In this document: in pieces, positions 10,374 through 21,689 of the stretch
How positions within the stretch are numbered: the first letter of the stretch is position 1
Layout of the letters: every line of letters starts with the position of its first letter
From: Zygnema cylindricum
Taxonomy: Eukaryota > Streptophyta > Zygnematophyceae > Zygnematales > Zygnemataceae
Direction of reading: 5' to 3'
Length of the DNA stretch: 50,169 nucleotides
Assembly: GCA_037447655.1 (NCBI GenBank)
Contig: JBBHKE010000478.1
Coordinates: 133,400-183,568 of the forward strand
Notes under the pieces: generated by a model
The model's input: the letters and a program-made list of their open reading frames with translations, nothing else
What the model was told of the DNA's origin: nothing
The model's database searches: none
Translations under genes and position numbers: made by a program

Positions 10374-11412
10374 TGCAATTCTGTGTCCTCCATTGGATCA
10401 CAGAATAGAGGAAGCCTCTAGATAGTTTTTAACTAACCCACTTTAAGCCACAACCACTGATGTTGAAGAAGGCAAAATGACAATTTGAATGCACCCCTGT
10501 GCAACCTGGACTCCCTTGAGTCCGTAATAAAAACAATCACTGAAAACAGCCAACCAGCCGATGAGTTATGAGGCAGTAAAAATGCCAATATGTGCAAACT
10601 CTCAAAGGGAGAGTTGTCTTCCTTCCAAAATTTTCGAAGTCCTGATTCCCTCTAATAACTTTTATCTACTAAAGTACGGACTAATCAGATTACTGTACCG
10701 TACCAAAAAGTACTACTGAAAGTGTATCTTTTGTACGGCCTATGTACAAGAAGGCTATTAAGCGGACGCGTGTCTACTTTTCACTCGTCCGTACATTCCT
10801 CGGAATTCCCATGACCGAATGCCATCTCTCCACGTGGCTCCAGGTCATGCCACGTCACAAAATGCCAAAGTGACCACTCCGGAATTTTGGCGATGATAAG
10901 CGCCGTTGGATTTGCAGCGAGACGCAATCTTAACCGTTATAATTACTTGCGCGATATCTATTTTGGGCTCGAAACAAAGTGCGTGGTATCCGTTTTAAAA
11001 TAGAATCGTACTTCGTACTTTCATAAAACTGTATCTATGCGTGTCGTATACAGTTTTAGGTAAATGTATTTGTTCCTCCCTAAATATATATATATCTATC
11101 ACATACTATAGTATTTAGCACTGGTCCTAGTCTTATAGGATAAAGCTTACCGCTATCGGCCAACTTGACGAACAGAAGGTACCGCGATCAAATCCCGGGT
11201 CCGTCAGATAAATTTTTAGTTACCTACTAAAAATAACTGCCTGTTGAACTAAGGCAACCTTAGATCAACCACCCTCTCTATCCTTTAGTGACTACAACAA
11301 GTATGGGGGCTAGAGAGAGGAGGTGGAGGCAAGCTGCTCGTCCTTTTCTTTTTGTTTTTATACTAACATATTTAAACCTAGAAAATGCTATAGAAATCTA
11401 CTAATTTCAACA
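10374..11412 (-). mobile_element. Copia LTR c (5' LTR of copy B)
   Basis: LTR of 1039 bp, TGTTGAAATTAGTAG at 11412 to GAATTGCA at 10374. Alignable to a and b throughout but clearly more diverged. It is the outer LTR of the tandem array and inserted into the RNase H region of gypsy element G1, whose reading frame stops at 11413. Contains the antisense tRNA-like module and the large hairpin (11269-11326). No target-site duplicate can be checked, because the other end of the element is outside the window or lost. Confidence 0.85.
11123..11208 (+). ncRNA. tRNA-like Pol III module in LTR c (antisense)
   Basis: A-box-like CTTATAGGATAAAGCTTACCG, T-arm with GCGATCAAATCCCG at 11184-11197 (one stem mismatch against a and b), then a TTTTT run in the following hairpin. 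Confidence 0.55.
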
Positions 11413-11842
11413 GTGGATAATGTTGAAGTTGTATTCTTCCAAGATGAGGACTCATCTGGCCAGCTTGCCGGTCAACTTACTGTTCTCTATTATCCATTTG
11501 AGTGGTTGGTGATCGGTTATAAAGATTAAGTGTACTCCATATAGGTAAGGCCTGAAATGCTGGATGGCCCACACAGCCGCAAGTTATCCCCATGGTAAGT
11601 GTTGTTATTCCCCTCGGCTCTGTTATATGACTTTAGCTTGCGTAGGCCACCACGTACTCAACCACTGCATCGTCCAATTGAGCGAAAACTGCTCCCAATC
11701 CGAACCTGCTCCAATCAGTATAAAGGAGGAAAGGCCGCTGGTGATCGGGCATCTGAAACACAAGATGCTGCTTGAGGGAATCTATCAAAAATTGAAAAGT
11801 AGTATGTTGTTCTTCCGCCCACTGCCACTCCGGTCCTTTCAC
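11413..11842 (-). pseudogene. pol: Ty3/gypsy G1 RNase H, truncated
   Basis: Retroviral-type RNase H of a gypsy pol: KGPEWQWAEEQHTTFQFLID, then LLYTDWSRFGLGAVFAQLDD with the first catalytic Asp in YTD, VVEYVVAYAS, and after a disturbed stretch TDHQPLKWIIENSKLTGKLAR and LILEEYNFNIIH. The chain ends at the 5' end of LTR c, so the tether, integrase and 3' LTR of G1 are not in the window. Frameshift near 11640. Confidence 0.87.
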
Positions 11843-11877
11843 AATAATTGATTGAATGGTTGGGCGTGGCTATTGAA

Positions 11878-12890
11878 TTAATGAATAAACCTTCGATAAT
11901 AGTTAGCCAGGCGTAGGAAGGTGCGAAGAGCAGAAATGTCCTTCGGGGGTGGAAGGGCGACAAGGGCTGCCACCTTAACTATGTGGGGACCCACTGTCCC
12001 AAGAGTCACCTCATGACCCACATAAATGATTTTTTGCACCCCAAAAATGCCCTTCCCTGGGTGACACTTCAACCTCGTTGCTTGGAGAGCCCGTAAAACA
12101 ATTTGTATATGCTCCAAGTGTTCCTTGAATGTCTTGGAGAAAATAATCACATTGTCGATGTAACACCGTGCGCAATCGATTCCCTAGAGGGCCTCGTCCT
12201 TTGCTCGTTGGAATTTTTTGGTGCATTTTTGAGGCCAAACAGCATGTAAAGCCATTTATACAACTTGGATCCGGCCCAAAAAACAATCCTCTCTCGGTGC
12301 TTCCGCTCCATTGCAATTTGGTGGAACCCATTCTTTATATCCAACGTAGAGTAAATGTTGGCTCCAGCAAGAGAGTCAAAGATCGCTTGCGGGGTGGGCA
12401 TGGGATAAAGGGTTTAGACAATTGCCGTGTTGAGCATCCGATAGTCCCCAAACATCCGAAAATCTACCGTTTTCCCGGATAAGTCTTTCTTTGGCGGGAG
12501 CACAGGTGGAGAGGCAAACCCATGTAGCCTTATGCTTTCCTGCACGAGCCCCGCGTCCACCAAAGTGTGCACCTTTGCGTTGATGAACTCCTTCTCTTTG
12601 AAGCTGAGAGGGTACTGTTTTTGCCAAACAGTCGCCATCTCATCGGTCAGGTCAATGCAAAAAAGGGTCGCCTTATAGATCCCTACATCCATGTCAGACC
12701 AGGAGAACACCTGCCTGTTCTCCTCTAACAACTTAAGGAGCCGGGCCTTCTCCTCTGGGTCTTGTTGTTCCCCTAAAGTCCAGTCCATCTTTCTGGGTTC
12801 CACTGCCGCCAAGGCTTCTGGTGGCCGACCCCAAAGGGAGATGTCAAATTCCAGTCCTAACTGTGGGTCTGTCCCAAGCTTAGCTGCCAC
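11878..12890 (-). pseudogene. pol: Ty3/gypsy G1 reverse transcriptase (inactivated)
   Basis: Gypsy RT with most blocks visible: DWTLGEQQDPEEKARLLKLL, NRQVFSWSDMDVGI, EKEFINAKVHTLVDAGLVQE, PPVLPPKKDLSGKTVDFRM, GDYRMLNTAIV, YPMPTPQAIFDSLAGANIYS, TLDIKNGFHQIAM, KWLYMLFGLKNAP, then YIDNVIIFSKTFKEHLEHI and ALRTFLRLANYYRRFIH. The YIDD active-site motif reads YIDN (around 12150-12165), replacing one metal-binding Asp. Stops at about 12414 and a frameshift near 12150 also break it. Directly upstream lies the methyltransferase region. Confidence 0.92.
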
Positions 12891-13057
12891 TAAGGTGCCC
12901 TGTTATGAGCCTTCGCTTCCCCCCACTAGGAAACTCTTGGGTTCAGTGTTTTTTTTTAATGCAATTTGCTGAATTTTTCCCTTCTTGCCTCTCTCCCCCC
13001 CTCAAGCTATAGAGTTGCTGGGAAGGCCAACAACTGTGGAGCTTCAAGGTATGTTGC

Positions 13058-14100
13058 TCATGACTTTGAAAAATGGAGGCTGGAGAATGCCAGAGAATGT
13101 TGCAGTACCCATAAAATTGCATTCAAATCTATACTTTGCCCGATTAAACTGCACCTTTTTGAGGCCGAGACCCCTGGTGATGCTGTGGTTGCCAATCGAA
13201 ATCCCATTCCTTGTTTGCGTTCCTCAATACTTGGTGCCATCCAAGTAGCGTTTGTACTGTCAAAGATCATTCATGGTGCGCCTTTGCGTTAAGCATGGCT
13301 GTTAGGGATAGATACCAAGGTCGGTAGGGCCTTTCGTGGATCTTCGATAACATTGCAACCGAAAAACGGGGTTCGGTCGGCTGTGGTCACCGAGGTGGCC
13401 AGTCGCCCTCGTCCGAGAATTTATTGAAGTGTAATGTTGGGATCCGGAACCTGTGTTTTCAACAGATGTTGGAGGACGAGAAGCGGAGCCAAGTTGGTCC
13501 AATAAGCCTAAACTCGATGGGCTCTTGATCCGACCTAAGCTGCATCAAACACTATGGGAGTCCCTAGAACCTTGGTCACTTGGTTCCAGCTGTTGACTAC
13601 CTATTTCCTTTTATCATCTGTGGGGTGAACATTTTCCAAGACGTACCCCACTGGTGTGTCCTAGGGTTCTTGTAACCCTGTTATCAGTCGAGTCATTTGA
13701 AAAAATGTTATGCTACGGACATCTTGGTGTCCCCCGCCATGTCCCGCTAACGAATACCCCTGGCAAGGCCACCCAACGATCACCAGGTTTACCCTTCTAA
13801 GCTTCTCCAGACGTGAATCCGTGATCCTGTCTACATTTTGGGGAAGTGTACGGTGAGAGTTAGACATGGCGGACAGGAAGAGTTGGTGTGGGTAAAGTTG
13901 GTGCAGCTATTGCAGTCGTTACTCATTGAAGCACGGGCGTCCAGGTCAATCTCGACCGCCGATTACGTTTCTACTTGGTATCCGGCTATCAGAACGGCTT
14001 CCAGGTCGAAACTAATGCCGGACAATAGTGAGAGATTCCGCAGTCCTAAGGGCGGGATCTCCAGTGACACCACTTTTTCGGTTGAAGTCCTTCACAAGGT
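13058..14100 (-). pseudogene. Cytosine-C5 DNA methyltransferase domain within gypsy pol
   Basis: About 345 codons, broken by stops and frameshifts, matching DNA (cytosine-5) methyltransferase motifs in canonical order. Motif I LSLLSGISFDLEAVLIAGY and motif II AVEIDLDARA near 13930-14075; motif IV NLVIVGWPCQGYSLAG with the catalytic Cys codon at 13763-13765; VRSITFFQMTRLI; motif VI YVLENVHP (ENV at 13628-13636); motif VIII GSRAHRV then AYWTNLAP; a target-recognition stretch with LPTLVSIPNSHA; motif X LIGQSIDLNAILWVL near 13090. The order I-IV-VI-VIII-X is not permuted, unlike plant DRM enzymes. It lies between protease (14360 and up) and RT (12890 and down), same strand, so it was part of the element. 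From memory, retrotransposons with captured methyltransferases are reported in charophyte algae and dinoflagellates. Inactive as it stands. Confidence 0.88.
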
Positions 14101-14359
14101 TAGGAACCGTTAAGAGTTTGGGCTAGATGAACCTTGCTGTCCCGGATGATATGGCGGCAAAGCTCTTGTCCATTCCCCGCCAAAGTGTGGCCATCTGTAC
14201 CTATCTGCTTTGATACTCCCTTTCCCACCGCTTGGAAATAGGAAATTGCTAGATGGAATTCGCGATATTAGTGGAATATTTGAACAACTCTGAAGGGGTG
14301 GATGCAGAGTACAACGGATAGTATCCAGCCACAGGAAGAATCGTTTTCCCCCGGTTCCA

Positions 14360-14890
14360 TTAATCCAAGGGGACCACCACTTTGGTGCCCTCGAGATCTG
14401 CCGGGTCTAAAATTGTAAATTGTTCCTTCAATATGCTCAACTCCATGTTCAACCTTGTCCAGGTGGCTATACCAAAGAGGATTTCAAATTGCTTACCTTC
14501 CACCACAAGGAAGGGGAGTTGAATTTGCACGTGTTGGCTTGCGTCATCCGTGAATTCGATTTCCATTGCTTTAATGATTCCATATACTGGTTAGCTCCCA
14601 CAGGTGACCGTACCCAGGCATATCTCACTAGGACTGATTTTTGGCTTGATTTTCTCGGGCATTTTTTGTAATGCTGAGGTGGTTATGAGATTGGGGAGTG
14701 CTTCGTTATCCACCAGTGCATTTTGAATACCCGCCGTATCCATTAAGTTTAAAATTACCTGTCCCGTTAAGAATAAGAGCCACCGACATGGCTTTATAAT
14801 CACTATCCGCCATAGACGTTTTCGATTCTGCCGACATGAAGACTTTCTTGGGTGGTTCTGCCAACGCAACCCTTTCTCTCTTGGTGTGAA
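14360..14890 (-). pseudogene. pol: Ty3/gypsy G1 protease
   Basis: Retropepsin-like region. VILNLMDTAGIQNALVDNEA and LPNLITTSALQKM hold the active-site loop, where the usual D-S/T-G is D-N-E, so catalysis would be lost. The second half, IEFTDDASQHVQIQLPFLVV, ILFGIATWTRLNMEL and ILDPADLEGTKVVVPLD, fits the C-terminal strands with an ILG-like segment. Two frames are needed, with the break near 14580. It sits between gag and the methyltransferase. Confidence 0.75.
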
Positions 14891-15227
14891 TCTCTTCCCC
14901 TAGTGCCTGAATGAGGTTTTCTTTGGGCAAATTGTGGGAGGAAGCTACCTTTATGAAGTGGGTCAAGGCGTAGGGCATGAGGTGTCGTACTATCATAACT
15001 GTCGGTTTAGAAGAAGGAGGGTGAGCTTTGGGTGATGAAATGGGTTAGTCATTGTCTTCTGATTTCTCTTGTTCCCACCCCCCCTCTTCTTCTTCATTTT
15101 TTGCGTCAGATTTCCATGTTGGAGGTGTAATTTGTGGATCGGCTGTTGGTCTTTCAGCTAGGTATTGGGCGAACCATTCTTGATCTGTTTCAATTGTTGA
15201 AGCATCCTTTTCTGGCTCTGGTTTTTT

Positions 15228-18080
15228 CTAACCCTCAAAATCGTGAGGAAGTTTCTTTGGAGCCAGAGGAGGCGGATAGGTCGGATTAAGGCCGAGCCGA
15301 ATGTCACTATTCAGCAGGACAGCTCGTGGTGTGAAGGATAATGGGCTGGTGGCTTTGCGGCTGTGGTTCTTTGGGTCCATCGGTTGTTTGTCCTTTCTTT
15401 GTGCAGACGTGGTCGAGCAGAGTTGCCTACCATTGTCCCTGACTCCGACGTTACAGGCTCTTAACAGAAATGTCCTAGCATGATGAGCCTTTGGAGGCTC
15501 TATATCCCAACCTATGAGGTCATCATAATCTCCACCCACCGTGGTCTGTTGTTCCAACTACGCTAGCTTTCGTAGTAGTTTTTGTTTCAGTTTATGCAAT
15601 TTTTGATCGTGCGTTAGAGGTGGAGGTGAGCGGGCCTTCGATCCCAAGCGGAGAGCGGCCAATTTTGATGCCATGGCGGACAATTGAGTGCTTTGCTGTT
15701 GGATGACGTGTTACGGCGTCATGTTAATTGGTCCCGATTTATCTGAAGATTGACGTCCCTAGGGATACAAAAGTTGCAATGACAGAGGATTAACGTCTGT
15801 TTCCCTTTCCCATGTGAACAGAGCATATTGCGTCATTTCTTTTGGGACCTCATTCTTCTAGAAACATTACCATTCTTTATTGCCCATGAACCCAAAAGCC
15901 TCACATTTTGACCCCTCAGTGGTTTACTTCCCTCTTAACTAATTAGAGATCTGAGCATTATCAAATTTAGGAGGTCTGACTTGTCTTAACTAGGATTGAG
16001 ACATTTTAGATGTTTTGGAGTGGGGAGTAGGTTTATAAGTTTCCTTTGTGAAAGGCGTGCGGTCCCCTCCTCCTCCTTGCTTGTGTTCTTGTTCTTCCGG
16101 GTTATTTCTACATGTTATATCTAAAACCATTTTGCTTGATAGTGAGTGTTGGGTTGAGCTTCTTGGGGCATCGTTTCCACCCGTGACCAGTTTTGTTGTA
16201 GTTCAAGTAGTTGTACAGGTAAACTTTTTCATCCGCACCCATGGCAGACTCGTAGTTAGTCTCAGCTTCCTGTTTCCCCTTAAGCTTCCGGAAAGCTTGA
16301 AATTATGTTTGTTCCTTTTGGTTAAGAGAGGATTCCCCCGTGAAACTTGCAAATTTTGCTCGCGCTTTGCCTGTAACAACCTTTTTTCTAGCTTCGCCAT
16401 TTACAAAATGATCATATAACTTCATTGCAGCCAATTAAATTTCTTGCGCAGTGGGATTCTTATCGTGGATTGCCTTATTGGCACTCCAGTTGTCAAGAGC
16501 TGCCTGTCGTGTTGGTCCAAACAAATTCCGAACATCGCCAAATATTTCGTGGCCATGGCAGGGGTGTCAATGGTAAACAGCTTGTTTTTCAGACAAAGGC
16601 TCAAGAGGCGGTTGAATAGCGTCTGCGAGGTTTCATTCTTCAACATCGAAATTTCATGAATTCCTTGATTGCAGTTCGTTCCTTTCTCTTTAAAGGAGTC
16701 TCCATGCGTCTAGAAGAGCGGTGCAAAGAGTTGGGTTGGCCACCATCCGGGTATCTGCCTCATAGTTTACCATCATAGGAAAAATAGTGGTCTCAAATTC
16801 CTCTGGGATGACCCCTCCACTCCTGTATTTGTTAATTTTGGAGTGCGTGAAGGATTTCCAATGCAGTTCAAAATCAGAAAAAATCATCCCTAAGCTATCT
16901 CCTGTAAAGATCCTTATGTCCCCCATTTCTTTTACCTCCTCAGCAAGGTGGATGAACTGCGGAGAGGTTGGTCTGGTGGGGCTGACAAATTGAACTGGTG
17001 AAATGGCTCCAGGATCTGTCCCTTCTATATCCAAACCTCTTTCTCCTCGGGGTGTAACTACTGGGATCCTTCCCCCCACTGATGATGGTCTTGCTATAAA
17101 AAGAGGTGTGAAACTTTTGGCTCCTCTATATCGAGCAGAGTATTTTTCGTCTCTCAGAATTGTCTCCACCGAAGGGATGTGGAGACGAGGTCAGTTCAAA
17201 GATCTTTGTGGGATTGACAGTAGAGGAGACGGAGAAGACTGGGGGCTTTGAAGAAAAGGTGTATGTCTCCTGGGCAGCCATTTGAAGATCTCGGGAGGAG
17301 GAGTTCCGGAGCTCAAAGAAAGAGATCGTCGGTGAGGAGGTGAGTAGGTCGGCACGTCGTATTTGTAGGGTTAAACAGGTGGGCCTGGCGACCCATGGAC
17401 GGCTCCAGCGGGAGAAACGGATGGAGAAGGAGAGGAGGTTTGAGGTGGTGATGGTGGAGGAGTGGACAAACTGAGAGAAATGTGTAATCTCTTGTCGGGT
17501 TGTAGTTGCACCACGTCCTCCATAGTCGAAGTCCCGCCACCGAGAAAAACGTAGGATGCTCAGTGGACTCAGCTGCCAAGTTACCTAGTAGATCTGCACC
17601 TATCCCCTCTTCGTTAGGCCATGTTGTCCCCCCCCCCTTCTCGCTGAAGGGGAGACTTGGACTATGTCCTGGGTGAGTCCCCGTGGCTTGTGTTTCACGA
17701 GGAGTCGCTTGACCATGAGGTTGTCCTCCCGCAGAGGAACATGTTCTACGAGGGGGATTGACTTGACCAGTAAGGATCCCTCCTGCTCTCCGTCTAGCCT
17801 CTCGGATGAGGAGAAATTCCTACTCCAGTGCCTTCTTCCGTTCCTCTTCAAGAGCCTCCCAGTCTACGGTGACAGGTCCGGCCCCCTGTCGAGCATGCTT
17901 TGGGATCGTGAGGTTCAGGTAAGATGTCCTATGAGGTGTGCATGAGAAACATGCCATCCACCCCAAATGCTGATGATTCCCCGGACTCGTGGCAATGCCC
18001 TTCTCTGTCTGCCCCCTTCCAAAAGATATGTATAGATAATAATGAGGAATTGAGTGAAAAAGGAAAAGTACCACGTACCC
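15228..18080 (-). pseudogene. gag: Ty3/gypsy G1 gag (heavily decayed)
   Basis: Long gag-like region read in pieces: GPVTVDWEALEEERKKALE near 17860, a Pro/Arg-rich stretch, then capsid-like LAEEVKEMGDIRIFTGDSLG, FELHWKSFTHSKINKYRSGG, TLCTALLDAWRLL (16690-16930) and ATKYLAMFGICLDQHDRQLL. Near 16155-16215 a zinc knuckle is recognisable as YNKTGHGWKRC, preceded by LYNYLN where two Cys would be expected; both read Tyr (TGT to TAT). After it comes a low-similarity spacer up to the protease. Only fragments are open. The long N-terminal extension is not matched to any known domain. Confidence 0.6.
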
Positions 18081-18120
18081 CCCTCAGATTTCAATGTTTA
18101 TCCACCAGATGCCTACTAAA

Positions 18121-18964
18121 TGCTGCACCCTTGACCACTCTCCAAAGAATAGAAAGGAAATGATTGTCGTCCGATCCAACCCACAAGAACTCCGGACAAA
18201 AACCAAAGACAACCACAAGAGTACGCAAATAACTCCCACGCAGAAATATGAAAAAAATAAAAATCGGCTCTTTCAAATTAAACAATATCACCTTGCCCCA
18301 GATAATGGAAATAAAGATATAAGTCAATGATAATGGTGAAGCAAGCAAACATACCGCGGAGTGCAACAATGACCAAACTCACAAGAAGGAAACTTTCCCA
18401 ATGGCTCCGAAGACAGGTGTAAGTCTCCCTCACCCCTCGGTTTCGCCGTACGGATCCGACAAGACTCTTCTAAGTTTCAAACAGTGAGAGTCCAAACCGC
18501 CCAAAGAGAGGATAGTGCCAACCACCCACTCGAGCTACGGTCTCCACGACAGACAATCCAAAACAAAAATGGCAATAGAGTCAACGACACAATGCAACAG
18601 TTCTCCAAGAGAAAGGTTGATTTTATTCTCTCGAGGTTTTCTTAGGAGACAGTACTGAAAAAGCAACCTGTCTCCTTCGGCTTCAAGTGTCTTATGGAAC
18701 CAAAGTCTGTCCTATTGCACCTACCAAAGTCAAAGCAATACTAAAATCCAATCAGCGGCCAGCAATTGTTATCGTACGGACATAAGACAAAACAGGGTGT
18801 ACTACACTCAGAGCAAAAAGTTAGGCGACTGGCTGCGGCTGAATTGACAGCCAAAGGTCCCCCTATGGTACACTAGTAAGCAACAAAGTACTGAATTGAC
18901 GTGAAACGTGCCCGTCTGTTGGGCATGAACTAACATCCTGTTGGGCATGAACTAACATCCTACA
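18121..18964 (-). mobile_element. Ty3/gypsy G1 5' LTR
   Basis: Bounded by TGTAGGATGTTAG (5' end at 18964) and GTGCAGCA (18121), 844 bp. The bases after it, TTTAGTAGGCATCTGGTGG, stand at the primer-binding position; the matching tRNA was not identified. The first 125 bp or so at the 3' end (18121-18245) are similar to 20430-20555, placing G1 and G2 in related families. A 22-bp direct repeat lies at 18916-18959. The G1 3' LTR is not in the window. Confidence 0.65.
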
Positions 18965-20300
18965 GACAGGTAACAGCAAGATCTACAGGAAAATCACAAA
19001 TGTTGCGTGTCGTTCCACAATGTACCCCTCCGATAGAGCTACATAGTACGGATGCCATGTAATGAAGCCGCCACCTTTGCACCGGACGAACTCCGCAGTT
19101 CGACCTCCGTTTAAGGTTAACTAAAGTGCGTTGTGCTCCATGGTGAAAATACAAAGTTTTGATCCAGCGGGTTGTCCTCCCCCTTCTCCGTACACTGGAG
19201 TTTGTAAAGGTGGAACGAGGCCCCGGAACTCCTAAGATTGCAAATGTGCTGAAGATGCACACGAGCTTGACATCCCACCGTAACCTTACTTTGAAACTAC
19301 AAGATATCAACTAGCTTTTGGGTGCTGCTCACCACACCCAAGATTTTCGCAATCCCCAATCCTTGTACTTCGGGGACTGTAGGATTCCAACGCCAACCCA
19401 TTTGGAAGGTCGATCAATCGGCTCGGATGGAGACAGGGAGCTCGGTGAGACTAAGGGTAGAAGGGAAGAACAACTCATCTTTAGGTCGAGGAGCAAATCT
19501 GCCCTTGTTGTCTCAATGATCAAACCGCTACACTCTCTTGGGCTCTGGTAGCCCCCGCTAACTGGTTCCTTCCCCAGCCCGGGCCCGTGAGGTTGCCCTG
19601 CCCCTAGACGGTCCACTAGTTGCCGTGTCATGAGATTGGGTAGGATGTTGGTGCGAAGTTGATGGTTTCCCCTGTTGTTCCCGGACAAAGGTTGAAGAGC
19701 CACTCTATGAAGAACTGCTAAGTATTTCCACTACACCTTCAACTGGGCAAACTATCCTCGCTCGGTATGACCTGGCTAACCGATGCACCAACTCTTTCTT
19801 AACCTTCAACTCATGGAGATTCTGAAGGGCTAGGATTTCCTTTCGACCTGGCCAGGTAAGATCTGCCAAAATTTCGGGATCCATGTACATCTCCGCTATC
19901 GGAGCCTTAGATCTCGTATGGCGTCCCACTTCGGGGGGGTGACCCGGGACCGCTTCCTTATGTGCCAAGCCCTTCCTACGTGATTTAGGGGATAATGTTG
20001 ATCTTTTTACCTTCTCCTCGACCCTAGCTCTGGCAGCCTCGGACAAAGTTGGGAGGTTATCGGCAGAAAGAGAGGTGGAGATGGAGGAGGGGGTTGCCTC
20101 ACTGGTTGCTTTGGAGGAGTCTCAGCTGCAATAGCCGGAGGCATCATACCCTTAAGAAACTATTCTATGTGTAAAGGTGAGGCAAAGGGGGCGGATTCCT
20201 CAGGCACTTGTGACTCTTCCTCCTGTGCCACTGCTTTTTGCATCTATTGCTCTTCCGATCTGACACCTGCAAGATCCTTCTCCTGAACCTCTCCTCCTCC
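18965..20300 (-). pseudogene. Gypsy-like element G2, unknown gag-like ORF
   Basis: Minus-strand coding remnants that end where the G1 LTR begins, so G1 inserted into G2. Pieces in order: MGGGEVQEKDLAGVRSEEQ, a Pro-rich stretch, LSEAARARVEEKVKRSTLS, HTRSKAPIAEMYMDPEIL, LTWPGRKEILALQNLHELKV, KKELVHRLARSYRARIV, and after a gap LVPPLQTPVYGEGGQPAGSK and KGGGFITWHPYYVALSEGY. The charged, helix-forming part at 19705-20046 is open for 113 codons. I recognise no catalytic domain. Position just inside a primer-binding-like site (20410-20429) suggests a gag N-terminus. Confidence 0.45.
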
Positions 20301-20404
20301 CATAACAAACCAGAACCGAGGAGTTAAATCCCTTTATAAAATAACTCCGCCCTAAGCACCTATCCTCTTTAACCCAAAGAGACAAGTGGTTTTTTTAGTA
20401 CTGT

Positions 20405-20560
20405 GTTTATCCGCCGGTAGCCCACTAAATGTTACACTTCTGAATACTATCCAAAGGATGGAAAGGGAATGCTAGTCGTCTAATCCAGCCCACTAAAATC
20501 CAGACAAAAACCAAGGACTATCACAACAGTGCGCAACTAACTCCCACGCAAAGGTAGGTG
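20405..20560 (-). mobile_element. G2 primer-binding-like site and LTR 3' end
   Basis: TTTAGTGGGCTACCGGCGG follows an LTR-like end GTGTAACA (20430). Both parallel G1 at 18121, about three bases in four being the same over 125 bp. The far end of this LTR is not resolved; TGTAGGATGACATTC with its 5' base at 21715 is one candidate. Confidence 0.5.
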
Positions 20561-21437
20561 ACCGTACGCCCATACAATATGCCTATTGTACGCAAAACAT
20601 ACAATATGCCCTTAAGACCCATATTGTATTGGCCGCAAAATGAAATAAACTAGGAACAGGGTTGAGTTGCATATCGATCAATAGAGAATTAAACGAAATG
20701 TCTAAATCTTGAAAAAAAATCGGACAAAAAAAAATATTTCTGTGAGTTTTGAGGGAATTTTTATTTAAAACGTAAGATTTGGACGATCGGACAGTCGCTG
20801 ATCAAAGTAGACGATTTAAGAAAATCACATGAAAAGCCCATAACACAACTTACGAAAGGACAATCTGTCATATTAGCGTCTGCAATTTTGAGGGCCACAC
20901 TAAATAAAGCCTCAAATTGACCAACCAGGCAGTATGAGACGATAAAAAAAAAAATACCACTGCCAAAAAAAATACCAAAACCTACTGACCAACCTCGTTG
21001 GTGGCTGCAAAACAGCTTTCTGAAAAAGCTATGAATTGTCCGTAAAAAAAATGTCAGTTGCAAAAATGCTTACACTAATATAGGTCACCGTACAAAATCT
21101 GACAAACCGTACAAAAATCGAACATTCACACGGTCGAAACGCGGCTGTCAGACGAATATGTGTGAAAGGGATTTTTTCCGACATGGTTTTTTTCCCTTTT
21201 TAAAACGCACATTCTCATGCGTCCGCGATTACTAAAACTAATTTATTGTACTTTTTAACTTAAAAGGGTACATTTATGTACGGTCTGACACTGACCGTAC
21301 ACCACTCTATTTAAGAGACAACGTACTTTTATTTTTTACGGTACTTGGAAAGTAGCCCTAATTAGAGTAATGAAAAATACAGAATAAACTACGCTATTTG
21401 CGAATTTAAAAAAACCGGAAAGGAATTAGCCGACATT
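20561..21437. other. AT-rich non-coding stretch
   Basis: No gene seen. Short repeats CATACAATATGCC occur twice near 20567-20612 with an inverted copy at 20622. Probably part of the G2 LTR and diverged LTR material. Confidence 0.4.
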
Positions 21438-21462
21438 ACGCTAATAGCGATTGGCGGTGTAG
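21438..21462. repeat. TIR end of the CTACACCG family (unpaired)
   Basis: ACGCTAATAGCGATTGGCGG then TGTAG, the right-hand terminal repeat also found at 26664-26689 and 29910-29934. No left partner was found upstream. From 21453 a 31-bp unit starting GGCGGTGTAGTGAAC is repeated once, imperfectly, to about 21515. Confidence 0.6.
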
Positions 21463-21689
21463 TGAACTTGAGAACCGCATATAGGCGGTGCAGTGAACTA
21501 TAGAACCTCATATAGTGTTTCCTTACATGTTATGCAATGTTGGGATGTTACCTAACTGTATTCCTTTCTTTGGCAGTTTTTAGTTTGTGGCCGGTTTGTT
21601 GGATCTGTAATCTACTTTTTTTTTTCCGTGGTTCATTCACTGTATAAATTTTGTTTGGTTGCCCGTCCGCGTTTTTTTTTTCCCGTTTT

